Of a stretch of DNA of 64,000 bases, positions 1-9,893 are shown piece by piece. The translations under genes were made by a program, and so were the position numbers. This DNA comes from Curvibacter gracilis ATCC BAA-807 (GTDB lineage: Bacteria; Pseudomonadota; Gammaproteobacteria; Burkholderiales; Burkholderiaceae_C), in contig NZ_JADZ01000006.1 of assembly GCF_000518645.1 (NCBI RefSeq), positions 186,001-250,000 of the forward strand, in the 5' to 3' direction. The notes under the pieces are model-generated. The model was given only the letters and a program-made list of their open reading frames with translations, ran no database searches and had not been told where the DNA came from. Every line of letters starts with the position of its first letter. Position 1 is the stretch's first letter.

Positions 1-1865
<1,865 letters not shown>

Positions 1866-1931
1866 GGTGTCTGATCACACGCCAGGTGCAACCCGTGGCA
1901 AGTCCATGAAGCGCTTGCACTCCAAAAAATG

Positions 1932-1958
1932 AAATGGCCCGGAATCACCGGGCCATTT
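1932..1958. terminator. Bidirectional intrinsic terminator between gyrB and lysE-type gene
   Basis: An 11-bp perfect inverted repeat, AAATGGCCCGG / CCGGGCCATTT, flanks a 5-base loop. It is followed by a T run on the plus strand and preceded by an A run that serves as the T run on the minus strand. It lies between two convergent genes and can terminate both. Confidence 0.9.
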
Positions 1959-1992
1959 TTTTACTTGAGACGATGCTGGTTCAAGCGCAGGG

Positions 1993-2625
1993 CTAGCGCC
2001 GCCCCTCCAGCACCAAGCGGGTGGCCAATCCCGCCAGCACGGTGCCCATCAACCAGCGCTGCACCCGCTGCCAGGTGGGACGGGCCGCCAGAGCGACCGC
2101 GGCGGAGCCGGCCAGCAGGGCCACCATGGCATTGACGCTGAGGCTCACCACGATCTGCGTGAAGCCCAGCACCAGGGATTGCAGCAGCGGGCTGCCATGT
2201 TCGGGCTCGATGAACTGCGGCAGCAGAGACAAATAGATCATCGCGATCTTGGGGTTGAGCAGGTTGGTGATGAACCCCATGGCGAACAGCTTGCGCGGGC
2301 TGTCCTTGTTCAACTGGCGTATTTCGAATGGCGAGCGCCCGCCTGGTTTGACAGCCTGCCAGGCGAGATAGAACTGATAGAAAGCACCGCCCATCCTCAA
2401 GGCGTCATAGGCAAAAGGCACCGCCATCAGCAAGGCCGTGATCCCCAATGCGGCAAACACCATGTAGAACACAAAGCCGAGTGCGACCCCGCCCAGGGAA
2501 ATCAGTCCGGCCCCTCGCCCCTGGCAGATGGAACGCGAGATGATGTAGACCATGTTCGGCCCAGGCGTGAGCGCCATGCCCAGCGAGATGAGGCCGAAAG
2601 CAAACAAACTGGAAATTTCTGGCAT
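1993..2625 (-). CDS. LysE/RhtB-family amino acid exporter
   Basis: Predicted inner-membrane exporter of 210 residues with about six hydrophobic segments, the usual size for the LysE/RhtB family, which exports lysine, threonine, homoserine and related molecules. The N-terminal signature GMALTPGPNMVYIISRS and the mid-protein FxxGFITNLLNPK block are characteristic. I start at the ATG at 2625 because an AGGA lies about eight bases upstream. The frame stays open to 2697, but that extension (WGFTPQLKRFALIQ) does not resemble the family N-terminus. The gene is convergent with gyrB across a shared terminator. The substrate cannot be read from sequence. Confidence 0.88.
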   Translation of the reverse strand: MPEISSLFAFGLISLGMALTPGPNMVYIISRSICQGRGAGLISLGGVALGFVFYMVFAALGITALLMAVPFAYDALRMGGAFYQFYLAWQAVKPGGRSPFEIRQLNKDSPRKLFAMGFITNLLNPKIAMIYLSLLPQFIEPEHGSPLLQSLVLGFTQIVVSLSVNAMVALLAGSAAVALAARPTWQRVQRWLMGTVLAGLATRLVLEGRR

Positions 2626-2896
2626 GGGCAGATCCTGTATCAGGGCAAAGCGCTTGAGCTGGGGTGTGAAGCCCCAGCATAGGAACAGACCCTGCACCTG
2701 AAAAGATACAGATCCACTCAGATGGGCGCGATACAGCGCTCCCAGACCGACCTCTCGGCGTCACCTGCTCTCGAGGCCCCACCAAAGCCATCACACAACG
2801 GCAGCTTCAAGGCGCCTGGCCCGGCGCAGGCTCCGATGGAGCCCGCGCAGGCCATTCACAGCCCTGTCACCCTGGCTGTTTAGCCTGCGAGTCCCT

Positions 2897-4519
2897 ATGG
2901 ATACTCTCAGAAAGCCCCTCGATATGCTGGCCAAACCCCGCCTTGCCGTTCTCCAGACCGGCCTCTTGTTGAGCCTGAGCTGCCTGCTTTCGGCTTGCGG
3001 TGGCTCGGATGGTGGCGCCAATCCGCGCACCTATTACCAGACCAAAACCCCTTACGCGCCACAGCAGGATGCCACGAGCTACGAGGCGCCCCCCAGTGGC
3101 TTCAACGCCGTCTACACCGGCCTGCTCGCACGTCATGGCTCACGGGGGCTGTCCAGCCTGAAGTACGACCTGGCGGTCTACAACATGTGGAAGAAGGCCT
3201 CGGATGACGGCGCACTGACCGCCCTGGGCGCACAGTTGGGGCCGGATGTGCTGAAGATCATGAAGGCCAACTTCTTGCTGGGCTATGGCGTGAGCGGCAT
3301 CACGACGCCCGGCTACGGCAACGAGACCCAACTCGGCATCACCGAGCACACCCAGCTGGCCCAGCGTCTGATCAATCGTCAATCGGCACTCTTTGAGTCC
3401 GCAGCCAGCGCCGCCTCCAGCAACCCGCGCAAGATCGTCGTGGTGACCTCGGGGGTGGATCGTGCCGTCGACAGCGGCGCCTTCTTCGTCAAGTCGATGC
3501 TGGCCACCAAGCCCGCGTTGAGCAGCCTGGTCAGTTACCCGCCTGCGCCATCCCCCTACCCAGAAGGCGGCACGCCGATTGCGCAGCCCGATGGCACCAA
3601 TCGGTTTCTGCTGTACTTCCACAAACTGGTGGCCAAGACCGACAAGGTGAGCAACACAGCCAATCCGCTGTACACCACCTACCAGGACAGCCAAGCCTTC
3701 CAGACCTGGTTGAACGACAGCGATCTGGCCGCCAAGCAGGCCGCCATCCTGGCCGACAGCGCAGCCCAGACGGCGGGTCGCGCGGTGTTGGAGCGTTTGT
3801 TCACCAAGGCTTTCGTCGACAAGATCGCAGCGGGCACTTACAGCTTCGCCAACACCGGCAGCATGACCTTCAGCAGCGACGACGGCAAGTTCACCAGCAC
3901 CCTGAGCGGCGACGGCAAAACCGGTATCACGGACCTGGCCAGTGGCGGCTCGCTCATCTATGAGCTGTATGCGATCGCCCCCGCCATGAAGGCCGAGGCC
4001 AATGTCGACTTCACGACCTACATGCCTGAGAACCAGGCACGCTACTTTGCCTACCTGCAGGATGCCTCCGACTTCTACAAAATGGGGCCGAGCATCACCG
4101 AAAAAGGCAGCGTGACCTGGAAGATGGCCCAGATCCTCGAAGACGACTTCTTCAATGAAGTCGATGCCATTGCCAGCGGCAAATTGACCAACGTCGCCAA
4201 GCTGCGCTTTGCCCACGCGGAGATCGTGATCCCGTTCGCCTCAAAAATGGGATTGAAGAACGTTCTCCAGCAGCAAGCGCTGTCCACGATGTACACCTAC
4301 GACAACAACCCCTGGCGCGGCGAGTATGTGTCTCCCATGGCCGCCAACATGCAGTGGGACGTGGTGCGCAACAGCGCGGGCACGGTGTTGGTGAAGATGC
4401 TCTACAACGAGAAGGAAACCGACTTCAAAGCGGCTTGTGATGGTGCGCGCTATGCCGCAGGCAGCCACTATTACGACTACACAAAACTCAAGACGTGTTA
4501 CGGCCACGTCAGCAACTGA
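2897..4519 (+). CDS. Histidine-type acid phosphatase lipoprotein, MINPP-like
   Basis: Predicted secreted lipoprotein of 540 residues. A hydrophobic signal segment ends in the lipobox LLSAC (Cys34), followed by GGS, so the protein is probably membrane-anchored. The mature part belongs to the histidine phosphatase superfamily, clade 2: the catalytic RHGSR motif is at residues 79-83, and the proton-donor tripeptide is HAE at 440-442 (context RFAHAEIVIPF) rather than the HD of appA-type phytases. HAE is the signature of multiple inositol polyphosphate phosphatases, so inositol phosphates (phytate) or other phosphomonoesters are plausible substrates; this is inference. ATG 2924 is an alternative start. 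The gene is monocistronic, with 271 bases upstream in which I recognise nothing else. Confidence 0.82.
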   Translation: MDTLRKPLDMLAKPRLAVLQTGLLLSLSCLLSACGGSDGGANPRTYYQTKTPYAPQQDATSYEAPPSGFNAVYTGLLARHGSRGLSSLKYDLAVYNMWKKASDDGALTALGAQLGPDVLKIMKANFLLGYGVSGITTPGYGNETQLGITEHTQLAQRLINRQSALFESAASAASSNPRKIVVVTSGVDRAVDSGAFFVKSMLATKPALSSLVSYPPAPSPYPEGGTPIAQPDGTNRFLLYFHKLVAKTDKVSNTANPLYTTYQDSQAFQTWLNDSDLAAKQAAILADSAAQTAGRAVLERLFTKAFVDKIAAGTYSFANTGSMTFSSDDGKFTSTLSGDGKTGITDLASGGSLIYELYAIAPAMKAEANVDFTTYMPENQARYFAYLQDASDFYKMGPSITEKGSVTWKMAQILEDDFFNEVDAIASGKLTNVAKLRFAHAEIVIPFASKMGLKNVLQQQALSTMYTYDNNPWRGEYVSPMAANMQWDVVRNSAGTVLVKMLYNEKETDFKAACDGARYAAGSHYYDYTKLKTCYGHVSN

Positions 4520-4563
4520 GTCATCCGATCCGCGGAGCCGGCCCCGGCAACACCCCATGGCGT

Positions 4564-4592
4564 TTGTCACCGCCAAGGCACTGTGCTGTAAT
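4564..4592 (+). promoter_or_regulatory. Candidate sigma70 promoter for egtBD
   Basis: TTGTCA (4564-4569) and TGTAAT (4587-4592) are separated by 17 bases, in the only AT-rich patch upstream of egtB. The start codon lies about 90 bases downstream. Assigned by consensus match only. Confidence 0.5.
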
Positions 4593-4683
4593 AAATTGCA
4601 GGTCAGGCACGACTCACGCGAGACAAAGGTCGGCCCGACGGCGTCCTACGACACCGGCTGTGACGCCCACCAGGAGCCCATGA

Positions 4684-5973
4684 ATGCCGCCTACCTCGCC
4701 CATCGCCGTGGACCGACCCGGCGTCGCCGCCATGGGGTCCGACCGACAAGCGCCCATTGAACGCTACCAGGCCGTGCGGCGGCACAGCCTGGCCTTGTGC
4801 GAAGGCCTGGGTGCTGAAGACCTGTGCGTCCAGTCGATGCCGGATGCCAGCCCCGTCAAATGGCATCTTGCGCACGTGAGCTGGTTTTTTGAAGCCGTGG
4901 TGCTGCTGCCCCACCAGCCCGGCGCCAAAGCCTTTGACGAGCGCTATCTGCACCTGTTCAACAGCTACTACGAGGCGCTGGGGCCGCGCCACCCCCGGCC
5001 GCAGCGCGGCTTGCTGACCCGGCCGACCCTGGCCGAGGTGCTGGCCTACCGCCGACACGTTGACCAGGCCATGGTGGCCTTCATGCAAGCGTGTGACGCG
5101 AGCACCTGGGCACGGGCCTGGCCCCTGATCGAGCTGGGGCTGCACCACGAGCAGCAACACCAGGAGCTGATGCGGACCGACCTCTTGCACGCCTTCTCGT
5201 GCAACCCCCTGCTGCCGCCCTGGCTTCAAGGGGTGCCACCCAGCCCTGGCCAGGTGGCCGCAAGCGGGCCGGCCTGGCATCGCCTGGAAGAGGGCCTGGT
5301 CACCCTCGGGGCCGAGGGCGGTGGTTTTCATTTCGACAATGAAAGCCCGCGCCACCGCGTGTGGCTGCAGGGCTTTGAGATCGCAACCCGCCTGGTGAGT
5401 TGCGGGGATTTTCTGGCCTTCATCGAGGATGGCGGCTACCGGCGCCCGGGCCTGTGGCTGTCGGATGGCTGGGCCACCGTGCAGGCCCAGGGCTGGCAGC
5501 AGCCGCCATATTGGCTGGCACCCGGCGATGCCCGGGCCCAGGCCGCCCACTGGCAGGTGTTCGGTTTGCACGGTGTGCAGGCGCTGGACTTGCACGCCCC
5601 CGTCAGCCAGCTGAGCTTTTATGAGGCCGCGGCCTATGCCGAGTGGGCCGGGGCCCGGCTGCCCACTGAATTCGAATGGGAGGCGGCCAGCGCATCGGCC
5701 GCCTGCCACGATCTGCACGGCCAGGTCTGGCAGTGGACGCGCTCGGCCTACCATCCCTACCCCGGCTTCAAGCCCCTGGGTGGTGCGGTGGGCGAGTACA
5801 ACGGCAAATTCATGGTGGGCCAACTGGTGCTGCGCGGAAGCAGCCTGGCCACCCCGGCAGGCCATGCCCGCCACACCTATCGCAACTTCTTTCCGCCTGC
5901 GGCACGCTGGCAATTCAGCGGCCTCAGGCTGGCGCGCGACCTGCCAGGCGCTTCAGAGGGGCCGGCAGCATGA
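4684..5973 (+). CDS. egtB: Ergothioneine biosynthesis sulfoxide synthase EgtB
   Basis: Non-heme iron enzyme that joins a thiol (cysteine or gamma-glutamylcysteine) to the C2 of hercynine using O2. The N-terminal DinB-like domain carries the iron-ligand pattern: a His in KWHLAHVSWFFE (about residues 59-70) and H155/H159 in LHHEQQHQEL. The C-terminal half is the formylglycine-generating-enzyme/sulfatase-modifying fold (ARLPTEFEWE, then QLVLRGSS, TYRNFFP and FSGLRLAR). The length of 429 residues is normal. The ATG at 4684 has AGGAG seven bases upstream; an internal ATG at 4732 is less well supported. The stop overlaps the egtD start as ATGA, so the two are translationally coupled. The thiol donor cannot be decided from sequence. 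Confidence 0.93.
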   Translation: MPPTSPIAVDRPGVAAMGSDRQAPIERYQAVRRHSLALCEGLGAEDLCVQSMPDASPVKWHLAHVSWFFEAVVLLPHQPGAKAFDERYLHLFNSYYEALGPRHPRPQRGLLTRPTLAEVLAYRRHVDQAMVAFMQACDASTWARAWPLIELGLHHEQQHQELMRTDLLHAFSCNPLLPPWLQGVPPSPGQVAASGPAWHRLEEGLVTLGAEGGGFHFDNESPRHRVWLQGFEIATRLVSCGDFLAFIEDGGYRRPGLWLSDGWATVQAQGWQQPPYWLAPGDARAQAAHWQVFGLHGVQALDLHAPVSQLSFYEAAAYAEWAGARLPTEFEWEAASASAACHDLHGQVWQWTRSAYHPYPGFKPLGGAVGEYNGKFMVGQLVLRGSSLATPAGHARHTYRNFFPPAARWQFSGLRLARDLPGASEGPAA

Positions 5974-6932
5974 GGGTGCTCACGCCTGCCCCACCGGCCC
6001 CCTTGCCTTCATCCGAGGCCGGGGCCTTCGCCGCCGATCTGCACGCCGCACTGCGGGGCACGCCCCGGCAGATCTCGCCCAAGTACTTTTACGACACCGC
6101 CGGTTCGGCGCTGTTCGACGCCATCTGCGAGCTGCCCGAGTACTACCCCACCCGAACGGAACATCAGATCCTGCAGGCCTGCGGGCGCGACATGGCCGCG
6201 CACATCGGCACATCGGTCGAACTGATCGAGTTTGGGGCCGGCTCCTGCGTCAAGGTGCAGGCCTTGCTGGACCACCTGGGCCCAGACCTGCGCTATTGCC
6301 CCATCGACATCTCCGGCGAGCACCTCGCCCTGTCCACGGCCAGGCTGGCCCGCCGGTACCCAGGCATCGAGATCTGCCCGGTGGTGGCCGACTACACCGC
6401 CGCGCTGAGCCTGCCCGACGCAGGCTCGCGCCGGCGCGTGGGCTTTTTCCCGGGCTCGACACTGGGCAACTTCACACCTGACGAAGCCCTGCAGTTCTTG
6501 CGCCACGCGGCCCGGTTGCTGCGGGGCGGGGCCTTGTTGATCGGGGTCGACCTGATCAAGCACCCCGATCGCCTGCATGCGGCCTACAACGACCGCCAGG
6601 GCATCACGGCCGCCTTCAACAAGAACCTGCTGCAACGGGCCAACCAGGAGCTGGGCAGCAATTTCGAGCCGGACCAATTCGACCACAGCGCCTTCTACAA
6701 CGCCCCCCTGCAACGCATCGAGATGCACCTGGTGAGCCGCCGCCCACAAACCATCGAGCTGCAGCAGCAGCGCTACACCTTTGAGCAAGGCCAGACCCTG
6801 CACACCGAGAATTCGTACAAATTCACCATCGACGGCCTGCGCCATCTGGCAGCCCAAGCGGGCTGGCAGGCGGGCACGGTCTGGACCGACCCTGAAGAGC
6901 TCTTCAGCCTGCATTGGCTGATCGCGCCCTGA
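5970..6932 (+). CDS. egtD: L-histidine N-alpha-methyltransferase EgtD
   Basis: SAM-dependent trimethylation of histidine to hercynine, the first step of ergothioneine synthesis, which supplies the EgtB substrate. The protein is 320 residues, the usual EgtD size. The N-terminus PKYFYDTAGSALFDAICELPEYY is a clear family signature (quoted in part: YFYDTAGSALFD). The SAM-binding glycine motif is IEFGAGSC, followed by YCPIDISGEHL and FFPGSTLGNF. The start ATG overlaps the egtB stop by four bases. No egtA, egtC or egtE is in the window, so C-S cleavage of the sulfoxide must be done by an enzyme encoded elsewhere. Confidence 0.94.
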   Translation: MRVLTPAPPAPLPSSEAGAFAADLHAALRGTPRQISPKYFYDTAGSALFDAICELPEYYPTRTEHQILQACGRDMAAHIGTSVELIEFGAGSCVKVQALLDHLGPDLRYCPIDISGEHLALSTARLARRYPGIEICPVVADYTAALSLPDAGSRRRVGFFPGSTLGNFTPDEALQFLRHAARLLRGGALLIGVDLIKHPDRLHAAYNDRQGITAAFNKNLLQRANQELGSNFEPDQFDHSAFYNAPLQRIEMHLVSRRPQTIELQQQRYTFEQGQTLHTENSYKFTIDGLRHLAAQAGWQAGTVWTDPEELFSLHWLIAP

Positions 6933-6990
6933 AAGAGGGGCCCCTGGCCAGGCGGGTAGGCGCGCCGACAGCGCCCGCCTGCGTGAGGCG

Positions 6991-9663
6991 TCAAAGCGGG
7001 GCGGCCTGGCTGACGGGCCACTCCTGCCGCAGCGCCCTCCAGCCGGGGTCCGCATCCCAACGCAGCTGCCAGGCCAACAACTCAGCCGCCGGCATGGGCC
7101 GGGCGATGCCGAAGCCCTGGGCCATGCGGCAGCCCAGTTGGCGCAGGGCCTGGCCGTGGGCCACCGATTCGACGCCCTCGGCGATCACCTCGCGGCCGAA
7201 GGCTTCGGCCAGGCTGACCACGCCGCGCACGATGCTCAGGTCGTCGGGGTCGTCCAGCATGTCGCTGACAAAGCTGCTGTCGATCTTCAGCACCTCCACC
7301 GGCAGGTGCTTGAGGTAGGTGAGCGAGGAGTAGCCGGTGCCGAAGTCGTCCAGCGCAAAGCGCACGCCCAGCGCACGGCAGTCGCGGATGGCCTGCGAGG
7401 CCTGCTCGATGTCCTCCAGCGCGCTGGTCTCCAGGATCTCCAGCTCGACGTAGGTCGGGTCCACCTTCAGGTGCAGGTGCATCAGCCGCGCCAGCCGGTG
7501 CTTGAAATTGGCCTGCTGCAGCTGGCGTGCCCCGATGTTCACGCTCACGCTGATCTGCAGGCCGGCCGCATGCCATTCGCTGAGCTGGTGCAGCGCCTGG
7601 GCGATCACCCACTCCCCCAGGTCGATGGCCGTGATGTCGTTCTCGATCGCAGGCAGAAACGCGCCCGGCAACTGCAGCCCGGCCTGGGGGGATTGCCAGC
7701 GGATCAAGGCCTCCACCCCCACCAGGCGGCCCAGTTGCAGGTCCACCTTGGGCTGGTAATACAGCACGAATTCGCCCTTGTGCAGGGCGGCGCGGATCTG
7801 CGCCAGTTGCTCGCGGTGCGTCTTGACGGCCGAGTCCTGGATCACATCGAACAGGTGGTAGCGGTTCTTGCCGCCTTGCTTGGCGATGTACATGGCCTGG
7901 TCGGCATGGCGCATCAACTGGTCGGCGCTCACGTTGTCCTGCGGGTACAGGGTCAGACCGATGCTGACCGACACCTGCAGGCTCAGGCCCTTGATCTTCA
8001 CGGGGGTGGAGGCCGCCTCCAGCAGGCGCAGCAGCACCGTCTCATGGGCCGAGACGGATTCCAGATCCACCAGGATCGCCACAAACTCGTCGCCGCCGAT
8101 GCGCGACAAGGTATCGCCCTCGCGCAGGGTGGCCATCAGGCGGGCCGCCAGGGCCACCAGCAGTTCGTCCCCCACCGCATGACCGTGGGTGTCGTTCACG
8201 GTCTTGAAGCCATCCAGGTCCAGGTAGGCCACAGCCAGCGACTGGCCGCGGCGCTGGGTCTGGGCCATGGCCTGCTGCAGCCGGTCGGCCAGCAGGGTGC
8301 GGTTGGGCAGGTCGGTCAGGGCGTCGTAATGGGCGATGTGCTCCAGCTGCTTTTGCTGCTCCTTCATCGGTGTGATGTCGGTGAACAGGGCCACGTAGTT
8401 CTGCGTCACGCCCTCGGCGTTCTTGACGGCGCTGATGGTCAGCAACTCGGCAAACACCTCGCCGTTCTTGCGCCGGTTCCAGATCTCGCCGGCCCAGTAG
8501 CCGCTGTCGGTCAGACTGCGCCACATGGCCTGGTAATAGGCCCGGCTCTGGCGCCCCGATTGCAGCATGCGCGGATTCTTGCCCAGCACCTCGGCGCGCT
8601 CATAGCCCGTGATGCGCGAGAAGGCCGCGTTGACGTCGATGATGGTGCCTTGGGCATCGGTGATCGAGATCGCCTCACGCGCAAAGGTGAACACATTGGC
8701 CGCCAGGCGCTGACTCTCCTCGGCCTTGCGCCGCTCTTCGATCTCGCCGGCCAACTGCGCATTCGCCTGCTCCAGCTCTTGCGTGCGCAGGGCCACCTGG
8801 CGGCGCAGCCGCACCGGCTGCATCAGCAGGGTGTGGGTCAGAAGGGCCAGCAAGGCGGCCATCGAGACGCAGGCCAGCAGGCTCCAGGCGCTGTCTGCCG
8901 GGCTGCTCCAGCCCTGCACCGGCTCCACCGACAGCGTCCAGCTGCCAATGGGCACCTCCAGTGTGGTGTCCACCGGGGCCTCCAGCGCCGGCCCGGGCAG
9001 GCCGGCAATGATCTGGCGCTGCCGGGTGTCGGGGTGGATGCGCCACAGCTGGTAGCGGTAACCCTGCTCACCCAGGCGGTTCAACTGGCTGCTCTGCAGC
9101 AGATCAGGGATCAGCACCAGCGCCGTGGTGAAGCCCCAGAAACTCGGGGCACCGGCCTTGCCCGGCAGGTACACCGGCAGGCGCCCCACCACGGCCAGGC
9201 CACCTTGCACCAGCTCAAATGGGCCGGCCAGTGTCAGCTTGTGCGTGGCCAAGGCCAGGCGCGCCTCCTTGTTGCGGGCGTTGTCCTCCAGCAGGTTGTG
9301 GCCCATGGCCTTCTCGTTGCCCGCCAACGGCGAGATGGCAGCCACCACGCCCCCCGGGGCCAGTTGCAGGTTGCTGATGCCGCCGAAGGTCAGGATCAGC
9401 TGCCGGCACAGGGCGTCGAAATCATCCACCCGGCCGTTGCCCTGGGCCACCACCGCCGCCAGGGCATAGGTGGCCGACAGCGAACGCCCCAGGCGCTCTT
9501 CGATGGCATGGGCCGAGGCGTGGGCCAGGTTCTTGGCCACGGATCTGGACTCGAGCAGGTGGTTCTTCTCGACCTGGCCGCGCAGCAGGCCCCCCACCAC
9601 CAGCGTGGCGCAGAACACCAGGGCTGCGAGCAGCCAGACATGCAGGTTCCCGTTGCGTTTCAC
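6991..9663 (-). CDS. Membrane CHASE-PAS-GGDEF-EAL cyclic-di-GMP enzyme
   Basis: Predicted dual-domain c-di-GMP turnover protein of 890 residues. Order: TM helix (9-27), periplasmic CHASE-type sensor (about 30-250), second TM (about 258-281), short coiled linker, PAS domain (about 318-432, ITDAQGTIIDVNAAF), GGDEF domain (about 440-605) and EAL domain (about 625-880). RIGGDEF (521-527) is intact and preceded by an RxxD I-site (REGD, 514-517). The EAL core is also complete: EALIRW (651-656), LEILETSALED, DDFGTGYSSL and IAEGVES. Synthesis and hydrolysis both look possible, and the balance is likely set by the CHASE and PAS inputs. The start is GTG with only a weak ribosome site; no better in-frame start is evident. 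Convergent with egtD. Confidence 0.93.
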   Translation of the reverse strand: MKRNGNLHVWLLAALVFCATLVVGGLLRGQVEKNHLLESRSVAKNLAHASAHAIEERLGRSLSATYALAAVVAQGNGRVDDFDALCRQLILTFGGISNLQLAPGGVVAAISPLAGNEKAMGHNLLEDNARNKEARLALATHKLTLAGPFELVQGGLAVVGRLPVYLPGKAGAPSFWGFTTALVLIPDLLQSSQLNRLGEQGYRYQLWRIHPDTRQRQIIAGLPGPALEAPVDTTLEVPIGSWTLSVEPVQGWSSPADSAWSLLACVSMAALLALLTHTLLMQPVRLRRQVALRTQELEQANAQLAGEIEERRKAEESQRLAANVFTFAREAISITDAQGTIIDVNAAFSRITGYERAEVLGKNPRMLQSGRQSRAYYQAMWRSLTDSGYWAGEIWNRRKNGEVFAELLTISAVKNAEGVTQNYVALFTDITPMKEQQKQLEHIAHYDALTDLPNRTLLADRLQQAMAQTQRRGQSLAVAYLDLDGFKTVNDTHGHAVGDELLVALAARLMATLREGDTLSRIGGDEFVAILVDLESVSAHETVLLRLLEAASTPVKIKGLSLQVSVSIGLTLYPQDNVSADQLMRHADQAMYIAKQGGKNRYHLFDVIQDSAVKTHREQLAQIRAALHKGEFVLYYQPKVDLQLGRLVGVEALIRWQSPQAGLQLPGAFLPAIENDITAIDLGEWVIAQALHQLSEWHAAGLQISVSVNIGARQLQQANFKHRLARLMHLHLKVDPTYVELEILETSALEDIEQASQAIRDCRALGVRFALDDFGTGYSSLTYLKHLPVEVLKIDSSFVSDMLDDPDDLSIVRGVVSLAEAFGREVIAEGVESVAHGQALRQLGCRMAQGFGIARPMPAAELLAWQLRWDADPGWRALRQEWPVSQAAPL

Positions 9664-9893
9664 CTTGGGGTTCGCCTTGCGCTTGTTGCGTTGCGGGGGT
9701 CGATCACCGGGCGTGGGCGGCCGGATTCGGGCGTTCTCAGACCAGGCTGTCTTGCGGCGGCATCGCGCCGGGGCAGCCCGGGCGCCAAGCCGCGCGCCGC
9801 AGATTGTAGGAGGCCAAGCCGCGCAGCAGGCCCCCCATGACGCATTCCTTGACGCCCCTCAAAGTCGGGGCTTGTTGCAGGGGCCGATCGCCA

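Noticed and set aside
4586-4601. CTGTAATAAATTGCAG upstream of egtB as a third LexA box
   Set aside because: The right half is GCAG, the site is about 80 bases from the start codon, and the same bases are better explained as the -10 region of a promoter with TTGTCA 17 bases upstream.
7138-9840. A 900-codon plus-strand open frame opposite the CHASE-PAS-GGDEF-EAL gene
   Set aside because: Composition (Gln/His/Gly/Ala/Leu-rich) and lack of any domain mark it as an antisense shadow of the real gene.
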